This document shows positions 20,813-30,084 of a stretch of 64,000 nt of DNA, piece after piece. The DNA is from Pseudonocardia sp. N23 (lineage in GTDB: Bacteria; Actinomycetota; Actinomycetes; Mycobacteriales; Pseudonocardiaceae): positions 47,620 to 111,619 of the forward strand of contig NZ_BEGX01000061.1 of the NCBI RefSeq assembly GCF_002583555.1, given 5' to 3'. The position numbers and the translations under genes are program-made. Position 1 is the stretch's first letter. The number at the start of each line of letters is the position of its first letter. Under the pieces are notes generated by a model. The model was not told the origin of the DNA and searched no databases. It saw only the letters and a list, made by a program, of their open reading frames with translations.

Positions 20813-21778
20813 GTGGCCAGGTTCCTCCCGCGTCGCCGTCGGACGGTCAACCCCGACGGCACGATGACGCTCATCGAGCACCTCTACGAGCTGCGTCGAC
20901 GCCTCGCGATCTCCATCCTCGCGATCCTCGTGACCACGGTCTTCGGCTACATCTGGTTCGAGGTCGCCATGTTCGGCATCCCGAGCCTCGGTGAGCTCCT
21001 CAAGGAGCCCTACTGCTCGCTGCCGGACTCCTCGCGCGCCGTGTTCACCGCCAACGGCTCCTGCACGCTGCTCGGCACCGGCCCGTTCGACCAGTTCATG
21101 CTGCGGCTCAAGGTCGGCACCACGGCCGGGATCGTCCTGGCCTGCCCGGTGTGGCTCTACCAGCTGTGGTCGTTCATCACCCCCGGCCTCTACGCGAAGG
21201 AGCGCAAGTTCGCGCTGACCTTCGTCTCCGTCGCCGCGGTGCTCTTCGCCGCCGGCGCCGTCCTCGCCTACCTCGTCGTGTCGCAGGGCCTGGCGTTCCT
21301 GCTCACCATCGGCAGCGAGGTGCAGACGACCGCGCTGACGGGCGACTCCTACTTCGGGTTCGTCATCTCCCTGCTGCTCATCTTCGGGGTGAGCTTCGAG
21401 CTGCCGCTGCTGGTCGTCATGCTCAACCGGGTCGGCATCCTCACCTACGACAAGCTGCGCAGGTGGCGGCGCGGGCTGATCTTCGGCCTGTTCGTGTTCG
21501 CCGCGATCGCCACGCCCGGCCAGGACCCCATCTCGATGACGGCACTCGCCGCCGCGCTGACGATCCTGTTCGAGTTCGCCATCCAGCTCGCCCGGATCCA
21601 CGACCGCGGCAAGGCCCGCAAACGCGCCGCCGAGGGCTGGGACAGCTGGGATCCCGACGAACCGTCGCCCATCGACACCTCGCCCAGCCGGATCGACGCC
21701 CCGGCGCCCGTCACCCCCAGCGCGGACCCGGCCGCCACCCCGGAGCCGCGCCCGCAGAGCCTCGACGACGTCACCTGA
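20813..21778 (+). CDS. tatC: Sec-independent translocase subunit TatC
   Basis: A 321-residue polytopic protein with six predicted membrane helices. Signatures are [18 protein letters not shown] at the N-terminus, which binds the twin-arginine signal, FKVG-type region [20 protein letters not shown], and the later [23 protein letters not shown]. TatC recognises RR signal peptides. The C-terminal 70 residues are a Pro/Asp-rich cytoplasmic extension. It starts at GTG 20813. Confidence 0.96.
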   Translation: MARFLPRRRRTVNPDGTMTLIEHLYELRRRLAISILAILVTTVFGYIWFEVAMFGIPSLGELLKEPYCSLPDSSRAVFTANGSCTLLGTGPFDQFMLRLKVGTTAGIVLACPVWLYQLWSFITPGLYAKERKFALTFVSVAAVLFAAGAVLAYLVVSQGLAFLLTIGSEVQTTALTGDSYFGFVISLLLIFGVSFELPLLVVMLNRVGILTYDKLRRWRRGLIFGLFVFAAIATPGQDPISMTALAAALTILFEFAIQLARIHDRGKARKRAAEGWDSWDPDEPSPIDTSPSRIDAPAPVTPSADPAATPEPRPQSLDDVT

Positions 21779-21822
21779 GCGTCCCGGCGGAGATCGTCGG
21801 TGAGATGTGACAGCCTGGGGAC

Positions 21823-24591
21823 GTGTCCAGCAGTCCGGCTGAGGCGTATGCCGCAGCGAAGTCCCGCGTCGCCCGTCCTCGGCTGACCGAGTTCGCCGAC
21901 AGCCTGCCCTTCGAGCTCGACGGTTTCCAGCGCGCCGCGTGCGATGCGTTGGAAGGGGGGCACGGCGTCCTCGTCTGCGCCCCCACCGGCGCCGGCAAGA
22001 CCGTCGTCGGCGAGTTCGCCGTCCACCTGGCGCTCGCCCAGGGCCTCAAGTGCTTCTACACCACGCCGATCAAGGCCCTTTCCAACCAGAAGTACGCCGA
22101 CCTGGTCGCCCGGCACGGCGAGTCCGCCGTCGGGCTGCTCACCGGTGACACCTCGGTCAACGGCGACGCGCAGGTCGTCGTCATGACCACCGAGGTCCTG
22201 CGCAACATGATCTATGCCGGGTCGCGCAACCTCGAACAGCTCGGCTACGTCGTCATGGACGAGGTGCACTACCTGGCCGACCGCTTCCGCGGCGCCGTCT
22301 GGGAGGAGGTCATCCTCCAGCTCCCCGAGCACGTCGCCCTGGTCAGCCTGTCGGCCACGGTGTCCAACGCCGAGGAGTTCGGCGACTGGCTGGTCACCGT
22401 CCGCGGTGACACCACCGTCGTCGTCGACGAGCACCGGCCCGTCCCGCTCTGGCAGCACATGATGGTCGGCAACCGGATGCTCGACCTGTTCACCCAGACC
22501 GGCGGCACCGAGACGCCGGGCGCGGAGCTCCGCGTCGACCCCGACCTCCTGCGCCAGACCCGCGAGCTCGACCGGCAGTCCTCCACCGCGGTATGGGACC
22601 GGGGCCGGCGCAGCCGCGGGGCGCCGCCGCCCCGCCGCGTCGGGTTCCGGCCGCCGTCGCGCACCACCGTCATCGACCGGCTCGACCGCAACGGTCTGCT
22701 GCCCGCCATCACGTTCGTGTTCTCCCGCAACGGCTGCGACGCCGCCGTCGGCCAGTGCGTGCGGTCCGGTCTGCGGCTCACCACCGAGGACGAGGTCCCC
22801 GAGATCCGCAGCATCATCGAGCGGCACACCGGCGACCTCCCGCAGGCCGACCTGGGCGTCCTCGGCTACTGGGAGTGGCGCGAGGCCCTCGAACGCGGCA
22901 TCGCCGCCCACCACGCCGGCATGCTCCCGGCGTTCAAGGAGACCGTCGAGGAACTGTTCGTCAAGGGCCTCGTCCGGTGCGTGTTCGCCACCGAGACCCT
23001 CGCGCTGGGCATCAACATGCCGGCCCGCACCGTCGTCCTCGAACGCCTCGTCAAGTACAACGGCGAGGCCCACGTCGAGCTGACGCCGGGGGAGTACACC
23101 CAGCTCACGGGACGCGCCGGGCGCCGAGGGATCGACGTCGAGGGCCATGCCGTCGTCGTCTGGCAGCCGGGGGTCGATCCCGAACGGGTCGGAGGCCTCG
23201 CCTCGACCCGCACCTATCCGCTGCGCAGCTCCTTCCGGCCCGGTTACAACATGGCCGTCAACCTCGTCGCCCGGCTCGGCGTGCAGCGCGCCCGCGAGCT
23301 GCTGGAGATGTCGTTCGGCCAGTTCCAGGCCGACCGGTCCGTCGTCGGGCTGGCCCGGCGCATCGAACGCAACGACGAGGCCCTCGCCGGGTACGCGGCG
23401 TCGATGCAGTGCCACCTGGGCGACTTCGCCGGGTACGCCGAGCTGCGCCGCAAGGTGGCCGACCGGGAGAAGTCCCTGTCGCGCCAGGGTGCTGCCGACC
23501 GGCGCGACGCCTCCGCCGCAGCGCTGCGCGCACTGCGCCCCGGCGACGTGATCGCCGTCCCCTCCGGCAAGCGGTCCGGCCTGGCGCTCGTCATCGACCC
23601 CGGTGCCGACGGCGACGACGACCCGCGCCCGCTGGTGCTGTCGGAGGACCGGTGGGCGGGGCGGCTCTCGACGGCCGACTTCCCGACGCCCGTCGCGGCA
23701 CTCGGCCACATCCGGCTGCCCCGCAACATCGACTTCCGCTCACCGCGCGGTCGCCGCGACCTGGCGTCGACGCTGCGCAACACCGGCATCCAGGCCCCGG
23801 CCCCGTCGCGGCGGCGCAGCGGCAACGCCCACGACGATCCAGAGCTCGCCACGCTGCGCCGCGCTCTGCGCGCCCACCCCTGCCACGGCTGCGACGACCG
23901 CGAGGCCCACGCCCGCTGGGGCGAGCGCCACCACCGGCTGGCCCGCGACACCGAGCAGCTGCGCCAGAAGGTGCGGGCCACCACGCACTCGCTGGCCCGC
24001 TCGTTCGACCGCATCCGGTCGCTGCTGGCGGAGCGCGACTACATCGTGCCGGACGCCGACGGCGAGTCGGCGGTCACCGAGCACGGCGAGCGGCTCGCCC
24101 GGCTGTGGGGCGAGTCGGACCTGCTGGCCGCCGAGTGCCTGCGCCACGGGGTGTGGGAGAACCTCGCCCCGCCCGAGCTGGCTGCGGTCGTGTCCGCGCT
24201 GGTGTACGAGTCGCGCCGCGACAACGGCCCCGTCCCGCGGGTGCCCACCGGTCCGGTGTCGGACGCACTGGCCGACACGGTCCGGCTGTGGGCCGACCTG
24301 GAGGCCGACGAGCGTCGCCACCACATCGACCGCACCCGCGAGCCCGACCTGGGGTTCGCCTGGCCGGTGCACCGGTGGGCGCGCGGGGAGTCGCTGGCGC
24401 AGGTCCTCGCCGCCGCGGAGCAGAACGGCCACGAGCTCTCGGCGGGCGACTTCGTCCGCTGGTGCCGCCAGGTGCTCGACCTCCTCGACCAGATCGCCGG
24501 CGTCGTCGGCCGGTCCACGCCGTTCGGGAAGGTCGCCAAGGAGGCGGCGGCCTCGGTCCGGCGCGGTGTCGTGGCGGCCGGGGTGGTGTAG
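21823..24591 (+). CDS. helY: DEAD/DEAH-box RNA helicase HelY
   Basis: A 922-residue superfamily 2 helicase of the Ski2/Mtr4-like group. Motifs: Q-region LPFELDGFQRAACDAL, Walker A APTGAGKTVVGEFA, DEVH box in VVMDEVHYLADRFRG, SATVSNAEEFGDWL (motif III), and the C-terminal helicase domain with GINMPARTVVLERL and QLTGRAGRRGID. A C-terminal DSHCT region follows. It acts on structured RNA in ribosome or RNA maturation; the exact role is not established. It lies 44 bp after tatC, matching Rv2092c. Confidence 0.95.
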   Translation: MSSSPAEAYAAAKSRVARPRLTEFADSLPFELDGFQRAACDALEGGHGVLVCAPTGAGKTVVGEFAVHLALAQGLKCFYTTPIKALSNQKYADLVARHGESAVGLLTGDTSVNGDAQVVVMTTEVLRNMIYAGSRNLEQLGYVVMDEVHYLADRFRGAVWEEVILQLPEHVALVSLSATVSNAEEFGDWLVTVRGDTTVVVDEHRPVPLWQHMMVGNRMLDLFTQTGGTETPGAELRVDPDLLRQTRELDRQSSTAVWDRGRRSRGAPPPRRVGFRPPSRTTVIDRLDRNGLLPAITFVFSRNGCDAAVGQCVRSGLRLTTEDEVPEIRSIIERHTGDLPQADLGVLGYWEWREALERGIAAHHAGMLPAFKETVEELFVKGLVRCVFATETLALGINMPARTVVLERLVKYNGEAHVELTPGEYTQLTGRAGRRGIDVEGHAVVVWQPGVDPERVGGLASTRTYPLRSSFRPGYNMAVNLVARLGVQRARELLEMSFGQFQADRSVVGLARRIERNDEALAGYAASMQCHLGDFAGYAELRRKVADREKSLSRQGAADRRDASAAALRALRPGDVIAVPSGKRSGLALVIDPGADGDDDPRPLVLSEDRWAGRLSTADFPTPVAALGHIRLPRNIDFRSPRGRRDLASTLRNTGIQAPAPSRRRSGNAHDDPELATLRRALRAHPCHGCDDREAHARWGERHHRLARDTEQLRQKVRATTHSLARSFDRIRSLLAERDYIVPDADGESAVTEHGERLARLWGESDLLAAECLRHGVWENLAPPELAAVVSALVYESRRDNGPVPRVPTGPVSDALADTVRLWADLEADERRHHIDRTREPDLGFAWPVHRWARGESLAQVLAAAEQNGHELSAGDFVRWCRQVLDLLDQIAGVVGRSTPFGKVAKEAAASVRRGVVAAGVV

Positions 24592-24757
24592 GAGCGGTGG
24601 TGGCGCACCCGGTGCGGTGGCGCGGCAGGCCCGGACAGGTGGTCCGGGTCGGCCGGTTCGCCCGGTCCTGCCGGGTCACAGGCCACTGTGCTTTGATCGC
24701 CGGGTCACGCCCCGGCGGTACGGGCACGAGGCACGGTCGCGACGAGGAAGGTTCCCC

Positions 24758-26371
24758 ATGAGCAATCCCCCGCACAGCGGCGACGACGCGGAGCGGGGCG
24801 GCGCCGACGCGCCGGCCGAGCAGTCCTCCTCGGCGCAGCCGCCCGCGTCGGCCTCGGACGCCACCGCCGGAACCCGTGACCCGTCCGCACCGGCCGACCC
24901 CGCGGCGGGGGAGCAGGCCGTGTCCGGGACCGAGTCGACGAACGTCCTGCACGCGCAGACCCCCTCGTTGCGGAAGCAGGACCCCGCGCAGGCACAGGCC
25001 GCGGAGCGGGAGACCCCTGCGCAGCAGACGCCGGCCCCACCGCCGGCCGACCAGTCCCCGGCCGACCAGCCGCCTGCCGACCAGCAGGCCGCTCCCCAGT
25101 GGGGGCAGCCTGCGCAGGGTGAGGTCGCGCAGGGCGAGGTGCGGGGAGAGACCGCCGAGGGCGGAGCGACCGGGGGCTGGGGCCAGCAGCAGGCGCCGCA
25201 GCAGCAGGCCCAGTACGGCCAGCAGCAGTACGGCCAGCAGCAGTACGACCCGCAGGCAGCCCAGTACGGCGCGCAGCAGGCCCCGTACGGCGCGCCGGGG
25301 CAGTACGCCCAGCAGGGACAGCAGCAGTGGGCCGGGCAGGCCCAGCCGGTGTGGGACGCGCAGCGCGGCCAGTGGGTGCAGCCGGGCTGGCAGCAGCCGG
25401 GCCAGGTCCCGCCACAGGCACCGCCCGGTCAGTGGCCGCAGCAGCCGCCGCAAGGCGCCCCGCAACAGTGGGCGCAGCCCGCCGGCACCGGAGCCTGGGC
25501 CCAGCCGGGGACACCGGACCAAACGCAGGGCGAACCCGCGACGGCACCCCAGGCTCCGCCCCAGACGGCACCCCAGTGGGGGGCGGCCGCCGACGCCGGC
25601 ACCCAGTACGCCGGTACCGGCTCCCCGTGGGCGGCATCGGCCGACCCCGCAGCCGGTGCGGCACAGAGCCAGGCCGGCACCGGTGACACGGCGTCGGGCT
25701 TCGACGCCGGCGCGACCCAGCACCTCTCGGGCGGCACGCAGAAGCAGACCGACGAGGCCGCGCCGGCGTGGGGGCAGAGCGGCCAGACGGGCCAGCAGGC
25801 ACAGCAGTCGACGGCTCAGCTGCCCGGCGCCGAGCAGCAGTGGGGCGGTCAGCAGCAGCCCGCGTGGGGCGCCGCCGGCACCGGAGCCTGGGGCCAGGGC
25901 GACCAGCAGGCCCAGCAGCAGCCCTGGACGCCGCAGCCGGAGGGCCAGCAGGCGCCCTGGGGCTCACAGGTCGCAGGCTCCACCGCGGGCTGGGCCCAGC
26001 AGCAACAGCAACAGCCTTGGCAGCAGCAGGGTGGCCCGACGGCCGGCACGCCCCGCAAGCGCAGCGCCATGCCGTGGATCATCGTCGGAGTGGTCGTCGT
26101 ACTGCTCGGCGTCGCGGCGGTCCTGCTGTTCTGGAAGCCGGGTTTCGTCGTGACGCGGGTGTTCGACCAGGCCGGGCTGCAGACCGGTGTCGAACGCGTC
26201 CTCACCACCGACTACGGCCATCAGGTCTCCGCCGTGACCTGCCCCGCCGACCGCGCGGTCAAGGAGGGCGACACCTTCACCTGCTCCGCGACCGTCGACG
26301 GCGAGCCGAACACCCAGATCCCGGTCCGGGTCACCAGCAGCAGCGGCAACTTCGAGGTCGGCAGGGTCTGA
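24758..26371 (+). CDS. Gln/Pro-rich membrane protein with DUF4333 domain
   Basis: A 537-residue protein. Residues 1-430 are low complexity, rich in Gln, Pro, Ala and Gly, with repeated AQYGQQQYGQQQY-like blocks. One membrane helix follows (about 435-458, MPWIIVGVVVVLLGVAAVLLF). The last 75 residues are a DUF4333 domain with the cysteine pair in VTCPADRAVKEGDTFTCSATV, which would lie outside the membrane. It corresponds by position to Rv2091c. Function is unknown; the disordered cytoplasmic part suggests a scaffold. Confidence 0.85.
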   Translation: MSNPPHSGDDAERGGADAPAEQSSSAQPPASASDATAGTRDPSAPADPAAGEQAVSGTESTNVLHAQTPSLRKQDPAQAQAAERETPAQQTPAPPPADQSPADQPPADQQAAPQWGQPAQGEVAQGEVRGETAEGGATGGWGQQQAPQQQAQYGQQQYGQQQYDPQAAQYGAQQAPYGAPGQYAQQGQQQWAGQAQPVWDAQRGQWVQPGWQQPGQVPPQAPPGQWPQQPPQGAPQQWAQPAGTGAWAQPGTPDQTQGEPATAPQAPPQTAPQWGAAADAGTQYAGTGSPWAASADPAAGAAQSQAGTGDTASGFDAGATQHLSGGTQKQTDEAAPAWGQSGQTGQQAQQSTAQLPGAEQQWGGQQQPAWGAAGTGAWGQGDQQAQQQPWTPQPEGQQAPWGSQVAGSTAGWAQQQQQQPWQQQGGPTAGTPRKRSAMPWIIVGVVVVLLGVAAVLLFWKPGFVVTRVFDQAGLQTGVERVLTTDYGHQVSAVTCPADRAVKEGDTFTCSATVDGEPNTQIPVRVTSSSGNFEVGRV

Positions 26372-26429
26372 CGGTCACACCGTCCGGCCGGCCGAGCTCG
26401 GTCCACCGATCCGGCGAGGCCGCCGCTGC

Positions 26430-27395
26430 TCAGCGCTTCAGCGCGGCCACCAGCCGGTCGACCGAACCCGCGAGCCCCCACGTCGATGCCAGCTCTGTGA
26501 GCCGGTCCGGGTCGACCGGCTCCGCGGGCAGCACGTCGTCGTCGCCGAAGAAGTCGACCTGTGCGTCCCGCGCCACCCGCACCACGGGCTCGACGACCGC
26601 CAGGTACGGCGCGGCGGCCGCCAGCTTGGCCCGAACCGGTGGCGTGAGCCGCTTGTCGTCGGTGTCGATCACCGCGTCGCGCAGCTCGTGCCACGAGGAG
26701 AACCTGCTGACGAGCGTCGCCGCCGTCTTCGCGCCCACCCCGGGAACGCCGGGCAGGCCGTCGGAGGGGTCGCCGCGCAGCATCGCCATCTCCGCGTACG
26801 CCTCGCCGGCCCGATCGACGGGCACGCCGTACTTCGCCGCGACCTCGGCCGGGCCCATCGTCTCGGCCTTCGCCAGCCCGCGACCCACGTAGATGAGCCG
26901 GACCGGGGTCGGCTCCTCGCGTACGACCTGCATGAGGTCCCGGTCGCCGCTGACCACCGACACCGCGTCCGTGCGCTCCCGCGCCGCCAGCGTGCCGATG
27001 ACGTCGTCGGCCTCGTACCCCTTCGCCCCGGCGACGGCGATCCCCGCCGCCGCCAGCACCTCCAGCAGGATCGGGACCTGCGGGGCGAGCGTGTCGGGCA
27101 CCTCCTCGGGGACGCCGTAGGGCGCGGTGTCGGGCTCGCCGCCCGCGATCCGGTGGGCCTTGTACGACGGCAGTGCCTCCACCCGGAACCGGGGCCGCCA
27201 GTCGAGGTCGAGGCAGGCGACGAGCCGGGTCGGCTTCCGCTCGGACACCAGCCTGGCGACCATGTCGGTGAACCCGCGGATCGCGTTGACCGGTGTGCCG
27301 TCCGGAGCGGTGATCGACTCCGGCACCCCGTAGTAGGCGCGGAAGTACATGCTCGCGGCGTCGAGGAGCATCAGCGTCGGGGGCGGCGGCGTCAC
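26430..27395 (-). CDS. 5'-3' exonuclease (FEN/PolA N-domain type)
   Basis: A 321-residue exonuclease of the DNA polymerase I 5'-nuclease family, without a polymerase. The signature residues are in LMLLDAASMYFRAYYG, the acidic cluster around EADDVIGTLA and VVSGDRDLMQVV, and the helix-hairpin-helix GDPSDGLPGVPGVGAKTAATLV. It degrades RNA primers or flaps with a two-metal mechanism. The family relative Rv2090 sits at the same place in mycobacteria. The GTG at 27395 gives VTPPPPTLMLLDAA; an internal ATG at LLDAA is an alternative. Confidence 0.93.
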   Translation of the reverse strand: MTPPPPTLMLLDAASMYFRAYYGVPESITAPDGTPVNAIRGFTDMVARLVSERKPTRLVACLDLDWRPRFRVEALPSYKAHRIAGGEPDTAPYGVPEEVPDTLAPQVPILLEVLAAAGIAVAGAKGYEADDVIGTLAARERTDAVSVVSGDRDLMQVVREEPTPVRLIYVGRGLAKAETMGPAEVAAKYGVPVDRAGEAYAEMAMLRGDPSDGLPGVPGVGAKTAATLVSRFSSWHELRDAVIDTDDKRLTPPVRAKLAAAAPYLAVVEPVVRVARDAQVDFFGDDDVLPAEPVDPDRLTELASTWGLAGSVDRLVAALKR

Positions 27396-27495
27396 GGGGG
27401 GCAGCTTGCCAGGTCCGGCGACTCCCCGGCCCCGCGCCTCCATCCGGCGGCACGCTGCCCGGACCGGCCCGCACCGACCACGTCGCGTAGCGGAA

Positions 27496-27507
27496 TAGGC
27501 TGGGCCC
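27496..27507 (+). promoter_or_regulatory. Leaderless-type promoter of the dipeptidase gene
   Basis: TAGGCT at 27496-27501 is followed by 6 nt and the ATG at 27508. Confidence 0.5.
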
Positions 27508-28638
27508 ATGACTCCGGCCGTCCCCACCGAGCTGCTCGCCGACCGGCTCCGCCGCGCGGGCGAGGTCGCCGCCGACCAGGGCGTCGACCTGCTGCTGATC
27601 ACCCCTGGCACCGACCTGCGGTACCTCGTCGGTGCCGACGGCGAGTCCCACGAGCGGCTGACCTGTCTGGTCGTGCCCGCGGCCGGGCACCGGGCGCCGC
27701 CCGCGATCGTCGTGCCCAAGCTCGAGGCGCCCGGGTACGCCGGGCTGCCGCTGGAGGAGCTGGGCATCGACGTCGTCACCTGGACCGACGGTGAGGACCC
27801 GTACCTGCTGGTCAGCGACCTCGCGGGCGGACCGACGCGGGTCGCGGTGGCCGACACCATGCCCGCGGTGCACGTGTTCGGGGTGCGCGACGCGCTGCCC
27901 GACGTCACCCAGCGCCTCGCCGGTCCGGTGATCCGTGAGCTGCGGATGCGCAAGGACGCCGCCGAGGTCGCGCAGCTGCGCGAGGCCGGTGCGGCGATCG
28001 ACAGGGTGCACGCCCGCATGGGGCAGTTCCTGCGCCCGGGCCGCACCGAGGCCGAGATCGGGGCCGACATCACGACCGCGATCGTCGAGGAGGGCCACAC
28101 CAGCGCGGCGTTCGTCATCGTCGGGTCCGGCCCCAACGGCGCGAGCCCGCACCACGACGTGTCCGACCGCGTCGTCGAGCGCGGCGACGTCGTCGTGATC
28201 GACATCGGCGGTCCGCTGCCCGGCGGGTACTACTCCGACTCGACGCGCACGTATGCCTGCGGCGCCGCCCCGTCGGCGGAGGTGGCCGAGACCTACGCGG
28301 TGCTGCAGGACGCCCAGGAGCGCTCGGTGGCCTCGGTGAAGCCTGGGGTGACGGCCGAGCAGGTCGACGCCGCAGCGCGCGAGCCCATCACCGCCGCCGG
28401 GTTCGGGGAGCGGTTCGTGCACCGCACCGGCCACGGCATCGGCCTGGACGTGCACGAGGATCCCTACATCGTCGGCGGGAACGCGTTGGCGCTGGAGCCC
28501 GGCATGGCGTTCAGCGTGGAGCCGGGAATCTACCTCGACGGGTCCTGGGGTGCCCGGATCGAGGACATCGTCGTCGTCACGGGGACGGGCTGCGAGCGGC
28601 TCAACTCGCGGCCGCGGGATCTGGTCGTCCTGGACTGA
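27508..28638 (+). CDS. pepE: Xaa-Pro dipeptidase/aminopeptidase P family (M24)
   Basis: A 376-residue M24 metallopeptidase. After a creatinase-like N-terminal domain, the pita-bread catalytic domain carries the two-metal ligands: Asp in VVIDIGG and GYYSDSTRTY, His in HRTGHGIGLDVHEDP, Glu in SVEPGIYLD and the last Glu in GARIEDIVVV. It hydrolyses dipeptides with a C-terminal proline. It sits where mycobacteria have pepE, which closes the conserved block. It overlaps the convergent SGNH gene by 38 bp. Confidence 0.93.
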   Translation: MTPAVPTELLADRLRRAGEVAADQGVDLLLITPGTDLRYLVGADGESHERLTCLVVPAAGHRAPPAIVVPKLEAPGYAGLPLEELGIDVVTWTDGEDPYLLVSDLAGGPTRVAVADTMPAVHVFGVRDALPDVTQRLAGPVIRELRMRKDAAEVAQLREAGAAIDRVHARMGQFLRPGRTEAEIGADITTAIVEEGHTSAAFVIVGSGPNGASPHHDVSDRVVERGDVVVIDIGGPLPGGYYSDSTRTYACGAAPSAEVAETYAVLQDAQERSVASVKPGVTAEQVDAAAREPITAAGFGERFVHRTGHGIGLDVHEDPYIVGGNALALEPGMAFSVEPGIYLDGSWGARIEDIVVVTGTGCERLNSRPRDLVVLD

Positions 28639-29629
28639 GCGTTCCGTCGGCGGTCGGCAGGCACGACGCCGCCGCGGCGCCGCTGCGCACGAACTCGCCG
28701 AGGCACCGGCCGATGGCTGCGTGTCCGGCGGCGTTCGGGTGGAACGACTCCTGCACCAGCGGCATCCCGAGGGCACCCAGGTGCCCGTGCCGCAGGGCCC
28801 CGGGCTCGACGGTGAGCCGGCGCTGCCACTCCACCGACGGGTCGTCGCGGCTGCAGGCCTCCCGGCCCTCGGTGGCGCGGGAGAGGTCGAGGAACCGGGC
28901 GCCGCTGCGGGCGGCGACGCCGGCCAGAGCGGCCGACAGGTCCGGCAGCGCGACGGTGCGGGCCCAGCCGGCGTCGGCCCGGTGGTAGGGGCAGCCGCGG
29001 GCACCGTGGAGACGGCCCATCCGCTCGGTGACCGGTGAGGCGTAGGAGAGCAGGACGAGGACGTAGCCGTCGTCGGAGTACCCGGCGTCGCGCAAGACCG
29101 AGCGGACGTCGGCGACGGCGGCCTCCACCTTCGGCACGGTCGCCGCCAGCCGGGCGGGCCAGCCGGCGACGACCGCGTCGCGGCACGGGCCCTGCCGCGG
29201 GTCGACGAACGCCTGGATGCAGCCGGCCAGGACGGCGGTGAGGGCGACGTCGTCGTTGGAGCCGACCTGCAGGGTCACCGTCGTCACCCGGTGTTCGCGG
29301 GCGAGGTCCCCGAGCCGGGCCGTCTGTGAACCGGGGCCGGACCGGACCGCTGCGGTGTCGGCGCCGGAGCAGGCGAGGTTGACCGACACAGGCGCGAGGC
29401 CGCTGCGGTGCACGTAGGCGGCGGGGGAGCGGTGACAGAAGTTGCCGCCCTCACCGCGGGTGCCGGCCTCGTAGTCGCCCGCACCCTCGCCGGACGCGGT
29501 GCTGTCCCCGAGGGCGACGACGGCCGCGGGCGGGTCGGCCGCGGCGGGTGCGCCCCCGACGGCCGCCGCGACGACCCCCGACACGATGAACACGACGCAG
29601 ACCCGCAGGCCGGAGCGGAAGTCGATCAC
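28601..29629 (-). CDS. Secreted SGNH/GDSL-type esterase or lipase
   Basis: A 342-residue hydrolase. Starting at GTG 29629 gives a clear signal peptide (SGLRVCVVFIVSGVVAAAV, cleavage after APAAA). Block I has VVALGDSTASGEGAG (catalytic Ser), a Gly/Asn block is TVTLQVGSNDD, and the terminal SFHPNAAGHAAIG holds the catalytic Asp/His pair equivalents. Six or more cysteines suggest disulfides in the exported form. Substrate is unknown; relatives are exported esterases. An upstream ATG at 29701 is possible but would place a long extension before the signal peptide. Confidence 0.88.
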   Translation of the reverse strand: MIDFRSGLRVCVVFIVSGVVAAAVGGAPAAADPPAAVVALGDSTASGEGAGDYEAGTRGEGGNFCHRSPAAYVHRSGLAPVSVNLACSGADTAAVRSGPGSQTARLGDLAREHRVTTVTLQVGSNDDVALTAVLAGCIQAFVDPRQGPCRDAVVAGWPARLAATVPKVEAAVADVRSVLRDAGYSDDGYVLVLLSYASPVTERMGRLHGARGCPYHRADAGWARTVALPDLSAALAGVAARSGARFLDLSRATEGREACSRDDPSVEWQRRLTVEPGALRHGHLGALGMPLVQESFHPNAAGHAAIGRCLGEFVRSGAAAASCLPTADGTLSPGRPDPAAAS

Positions 29630-29819
29630 CCGGCGGACGCTACGGCCGGGGACGGCCCGGAGCGGCTGCGTCGCGACGACCTGTGGACCGGTCGCACGCA
29701 TGTGGACAGCTCGGGGTGAAGTCCGGGTCGGTCTCCGGGCCTTCCCCGAGGGAAGTGGCCCTCCGCGACGCGAGAGTGGATGTCAGACGGCGAGACACGC
29801 CGCACCGGAAGGAGCACCA

Positions 29820-30014
29820 GTGACCACCACCGCCACCCTGACCCGCCCGGAGCACGGCCGGATGATCGCGGGCGTGTGTGCAGGGCTCGCCGACCGCTTC
29901 GGCTGGAGCGTGGGCACGGTCCGCCTGCTGTTCCTGCTGTCCTGCCTGCTGCCCGGCCCCCAGTTCGTCATCTACCTCGTGCTGTGGGTGCTCATGCCGC
30001 GTCGCGGCTGGTGA
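29820..30014 (+). CDS. PspC domain protein
   Basis: A 64-residue protein almost entirely PspC domain: RMIAGVCAGLADRFGW, the short helix-turn and then the membrane helix VRLLFLLSCLLPGPQFVIYLVL, ending WVLMPRRGW. PspC proteins are stress-related membrane proteins. It has a GTG start with GGAAGGAG upstream. No other phage-shock genes are near. Confidence 0.88.
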   Translation: MTTTATLTRPEHGRMIAGVCAGLADRFGWSVGTVRLLFLLSCLLPGPQFVIYLVLWVLMPRRGW

Positions 30015-30021
30015 CTACCCC

Positions 30022-30056
30022 GGCGCCGCCGTCCGCGGGGGGCGGTCGGCGGCGCC
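30022..30056 (+). terminator. Hairpin after the pspC gene
   Basis: The arms GGCGCCGCCG (30022-30031) and CGGCGGCGCC (30047-30056) are perfectly complementary around a 15-nt loop, 8 nt after the stop codon. There is no U-run. Confidence 0.45.
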
Positions 30057-30084
30057 GCACGACCCGTCGGGTAGACCTGGGTCC

